Shown here one piece after another: positions 60,232-64,000 of a stretch of DNA of 64,000 nt (within the stretch, counting starts at the first letter, position 1; every line of letters starts with the position of its first letter). Both the position numbers and the translations under genes were made by a program. Location of the stretch: contig MU831574.1 in assembly GCA_029204225.1 (NCBI GenBank), positions 64,001 through 128,000 of the forward strand. Direction: 5' to 3'. This DNA comes from Diphasiastrum complanatum. Taxonomy: Eukaryota; Streptophyta; Lycopodiopsida; Lycopodiales; Lycopodiaceae. The notes under the pieces were generated by a model, which was not told the DNA's origin, made no database searches, and saw nothing but the letters and a program-made list of their open reading frames with translations.

Positions 60232-63057
60232 GGAAAGCCAGTCCTCTCATGGACAAGCTTGATGGAGCCAATTACCATCTGTGGAAATTTAAGATGAAGA
60301 CTGTACTAATGACAAAAGAATTGTACGACATTGTTACAGGTGCAAAAGAGAAACCCGAAGCGGACGATGCGACAATCACCAGATGGAAGCTGAAGGATGG
60401 AAAAGCTTTTGCGCTGATCATCCTCAACATCACGGATACATAGATCGACCATGTATCTGAGGCTCAGACATCGAAAGAAGTTTGGGACATCTTGAGAACA
60501 CTATACGAAGTGTGAATATAGCTTCCAAACTACATCTCAGGAAGAAATTCTACTCCCTCAAGATGACGAATGGTGATTCTCTACAGAATCACATTGATCA
60601 ATTCAAGAACCTGCTAGGGCAAATGGCCACTGTCGGATATGTCATAGACGATCAAGACGCATAATGCAACTGCTTACAAGCTTGCCAAGTTCTTACGACA
60701 GCTGGGTGATGATTATCATGACTAATCCAGAATTGACTCTTTCGAGAGTCATCACTATGTTGTTGTAGGAAGACAAGCGAAGGAACAAAGCCTCAAGTTC
60801 CTCAGCTGATTCTCACGCCTTGTACACCAACAAGGGCACAACAAAGCAGAAGAAGAAGAAAAGCCCGAAGCTATCAAAGCCAGACCAGAAACCAGCTCAG
60901 CACAAGAAACAATTGAATCCGCAGACAAAGAAGAAGTTGTTCTGCAGATACTGCAAACAAAACAACCACTAAATACAAGACTGCCGAATACTTCAAGCGA
61001 AGAACAACAACAAAGGGCAATCGAATCAAGTGGCAAATGTAGCTGCAGAAGCTCTACAGCCCATTCAAGAAGCGGATCATGATGCCTTCATGACCAACCA
61101 TCAAGGAGCATCTGGCGACAGTTCTTGGTTCCTAGATTTTGGGGCCACTCAGCACATGACTAGCTTGATTGGCTGTTTCGAGTCCTATACACCTTACAGT
61201 ACCCAAAAATTTGTTCACCTTGGCGGCAATAGCACACAAGCTATTAAAGGTGAAGGAACTGTAAGATTATGCTTTGCAAATGATCAATCTAAGCTACTCT
61301 CCAAAGTTCTGTATGTACCTAAGTTATCCACGAATCTGCTCTCTGTAAGCAGAATCACAGATCTAGGACACAAAGTAGAATTCGAATGTGACCAATGTAA
61401 AGTAGTTGATAGGACAGGCAAGATCCTAGCACTCGAAAAGAGGCACAGATACTTGTATAAATTAAGTCATTCTTTTTTTGCCTCTAGTCAGGCTCTCAGT
61501 ACTTCAATTCAGTCAAATAAAGGTTTACTTTGGCATTATAGACTTGGTCATCTAAATTATGCTGTTGTACAATGAATGTCTAGACAATCTATTGTTCTTG
61601 ATCTCGACTATCCTCGTAAAACAATCGAGCTACCTGTCTGTCAAGACTGTCTAGTTGGAAAACAGACTAGGAAGCCATTTAAGTCAAGCCATCAGCATGT
61701 TGCTAGAGGATTGCTAGATGTTGTACATTCAGATATTTGAGGCTCGATGAAAAATCCTTCGCTGAAGGAAGCCAAGTATTTTATAACCTTTATTGACGAA
61801 TTCTCGAGAAAAATGATGGTGTACTTCATAAAGAAGAAATCAGAAGCCTTCAACTACTTCAGAATCTTCAAAGAGCGTGCAGAAAAGGAGACTGGAAGGA
61901 CGATCAAGGCCCTAAGATCAGATAACGATGGAAATATATCTCTGTCAAGTTCAAGGAGTACTGCCAAAGACAAGGCATTGAACAACAATTCATCACTCCT
62001 TACAGTCCTCAATCTAATGGCTTAGCTGAGAGGAAGAACCGAACTCTGGTCGAATCTGCTAAGTGTATGCTAGCACATGCATCGTTGCCCAAGAGGTTCT
62101 GGACTGAAGTTGTTTCCACTGCAGCTTACATCCTGAACAGATGTTTGACCAAAGCCCTCTCAGACAAGACACCCCACGAGGTGTGGACAGGCTCCAAGCC
62201 TTTTTGAAGAACCTAAGAGTGTTTGGGTGCATTGCCTACGCGTAGATCCTAAAGGACACAAGGAAGAAATTGGACTTCCAAGGTCTAAAGACCATCCTGA
62301 TCGGATATACTTCGTCTAATAACACCTACAAGCTGTACGATCTTGATACCCAACAAATCTTGTATAGCCGGGATACAGTCTTTATCGAGGATTAAGTCGT
62401 CGACCTCAAAGGCAAGGATATTGCTCAAGAAGAACCTTCATCACCTGCCATTGACAAGACAATCCGAGCTTCTAGCTTAGGAATGTCTATCATCGACCCA
62501 CTTCGAGACAACAAATCAGACGCAGATATTGCTGCTACTCAGCAACATATCCCAGGAGCGGTTCATCAGTTGAATCCTCCCAAAAGATCAAGTTGAGTGC
62601 GCACACAGTTCACAAGGTATACTCCTGAGTCTGTCTGTCTTTTAATGCAGGAACCGACGACAGTCGAAGAGGCACTTAGCCAACCAAACTTTGATCTCTG
62701 GAGAGAAGCTATGGATAGAGAGTATTTCTCTCTGATCAAGAATCAAACATGGTCATTAGTCGAAGCTCCTATTGGTTGTAATATTATTGATTGCAAATAA
62801 TTCTTTTAGATCAAATATAATGCCAACGGAGTGATTGATTGAAGAAAGTCTAGACTGGTAGCACGAGGATTCACCCAGATCCCAAATGTTGACTATCGTG
62901 AGACTTTTAGTCCAGTCGTCAAACATTCGTCGATCCGAATACTCCTGTCTTATGCTGCAGTTGCCGACCTCGAAGTACATCAACTCGATGTACAAACAGC
63001 CTATCTAAATGGAGTTATACAAGAAGATATCTACATGATCCAACCCGAAGGAGGCAG
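60232..63057 (+). pseudogene. Copia family A gag-pol, copy 3 (longest, ends in reverse transcriptase)
   Basis: The first codons seen in copies 1 and 2 are deleted here; the sequence resumes at AAGGGAAAGCCAGTC. Gag (LDGANYHLWKFKMK) has a stop near 60440 and a one-base loss at about 60515. It continues with a knuckle region, the protease (FLDFGATQHM; the DSG is changed to DFG), LWHYRLGHLN, and integrase DEFSR with RSDN. The LRSDNGGEY motif is broken by a deletion (about 61925). Then follow NRTLVESAKCML, the RT-leading VEEALSQPNFDLWREAM and RLVARGFTQ, and QLDVQTAYLNGVIQED. It breaks off after MIQPEG at about 63057 in a purine-rich tract. Multiple stops mean it is non-functional. Confidence 0.92.
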
Positions 63058-63535
63058 GGAGGTGCGAGTAGAGAGGTGGAGGAGCGGAAAGGAGTTAAAG
63101 GAGAGAGCAAAAGGGAGGAGCGGAAGGGACAGCAAGCGAGGGAGGGAGGAGGTGAGAAGAGAGCGAGAGAGCAGTAGGGAGGTGCGAGCAGAAGGAGTCG
63201 CAGAAGGAAGGAGCGGAGTAGCAGAGGAAGAGAGCGATGGGAGGGAGGAGGTGAAGGGAGGTGGAGCGAGCAGGGAGGGAGCGGAGGAGAGGGGGAAGAG
63301 AGTGAGAGAGAGAGCAGGGGAGAGAAGAGTGCAATGTGCAGTAGAGGGGAAGGGAGAGGGAGCGAAAGAGTAGGGAAGAGCAGGTAGTGAGAAGGGGGAG
63401 GGAGTGGAGCTATGGGAGGGAGCAACAACGTGCAGTAGAGGGGAAGGGAGAGAGATCAAGGAGTAGGGAGCGGGAGGGGGTGAGAAGAGGGAGGGAGTGG
63501 AGCTATGACAGCGAGCAGGGAGGGAGCGGAGGCGG
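63050..63535. repeat. Purine-rich low-complexity tract (GGGAGG/GAGAG type)
   Basis: Nearly 500 bases in which the plus strand is almost all G and A, built from irregular GGGAGG, GAGCGG and GAGAGAG words. Blocks such as GGGAGGTGCGAG and GCAGTAGAGGGGAAGGGAGAG recur. Long frames exist on both strands (Arg/Glu/Gly or Ser/Leu/Pro-rich) but reflect composition alone. It begins exactly at the end of copia copy 3. Confidence 0.9.
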
Positions 63536-63557
63536 CTTAGATTATATTTGTATTTTA

Positions 63558-63820
63558 TTTAAAGTTATTTTTTAAGGAGTTTTCACTAATGTTTCTCAAT
63601 TCAGAACTTGATATATTCTCAACAATCTCGTTTTTAGCTGACGAAGTGGAAGACTTGTCTTCTTCATCAGAATTAACTGGCATATCTTCCTCAGAATCTG
63701 TGTCCAATGTTGACAAGAAACCTTGTAAGTCAACTTTTCTATGTTGATGACGAGTGGAGGATGATAGTTTTTTCATTAATCTAAGACGTTCTTTCAATAT
63801 AGATATAGTCGACTTTCATA
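63558..63820 (-). CDS. Hypothetical acidic/serine-rich frame
   Basis: An open minus-strand frame of at least 80 codons (LRLMKKLSSSTRHQHRKVDL, then DTDSEEDMPVNSDEEDKSS, ending SLKNNFK). A basic head and an acidic Ser/Asp/Glu tail look protein-like, not random. It could be an exon of a gene or a transposon protein running off the window. I recognise no family. The ATG at 63797 is one option, since the frame stays open slightly further upstream. Confidence 0.3.
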
Positions 63821-64000
63821 GATGATTGGTCATTGTCAACTCAAATTTTATTGGCAATATCTTATTCTTGTCCTTCAGATCTACTTGCAACATTTCAAAT
63901 TCTTACCTTTCCAAAAAAGCATTTATTGAAGTGATGCACAACCAATAACACGAAATCTTATGAAACGAGAAATAGCAAAAGACCCAATTTTTTTTTGTGA
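63821..64000. other. Window end, no supported feature
   Basis: AT-rich sequence with no recognisable motif. Confidence 0.4.

Noticed and set aside
63015-63459. Long open frames on both strands (Ser/Leu/Pro-rich and Arg/Glu/Gly-rich)
   Set aside because: They follow from the purine-rich composition, which rarely forms stop codons. There is no domain and no codon preference.

Overview
The window is a transposon-rich stretch of a land-plant nuclear genome. The evidence is spliceosomal introns, a cytosolic GAPDH gene with plant-style exons, a plant TDY-type MAP-kinase tail, a plant LRR receptor kinase, and Ty1/copia elements primed by initiator-Met tRNA (TGGTATCAGA). A non-seed vascular plant seems plausible, but the sequence does not settle the species.

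Three host genes are visible. (1) 105-707 (+) holds the last two exons of a probable TDY-class MAPK that starts outside the window. (2) 20950-24183 (+) is a complete cytosolic GAPDH; twelve coding exons join in frame to 340 codons. (3) 47282-50903 (-) is a complete two-exon LRR-XI receptor kinase of 1007 residues, with a rearranged partial pseudo-copy at 57710-59297.

Most of the rest is mobile DNA. It includes three 3'-truncated copies of one copia family (9205-11969, 27204-29522, 59311-63057), a reverse-oriented copia deletion derivative with both LTRs (37755-41567), gypsy integrase/chromodomain and gag relics, copia RT, RNase H and integrase scraps, a probable tRNA-derived SINE, a 385-bp repeat in two nearly identical inverted copies, a ~152-bp tandem array (55480-57000), a 43-bp near-perfect hairpin (46435-46541) and long GA microsatellites.

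The most unusual content is a three-gene module at about 30578-36294, with a second, eroded partial copy at 15272-16616. Gene B (-) begins MMARTK and encodes a histone-H3-type histone fold followed by a long basic/acidic C-terminal extension across further exons. Gene A (+) converges on it and ends in a possible ubiquitin-like domain. Gene C (+) diverges from it across a leader region holding repeated GATATC/GAGCGC-type motifs. A third open frame, at 42345 (+), starts with the exact H3 tail MARTKQT, follows a similar leader, and precedes a coiled-coil gag-like region. Both module copies carry independent frameshifts and stops, so they are relics of a formerly coding, repeated unit that I cannot assign to a known element class.
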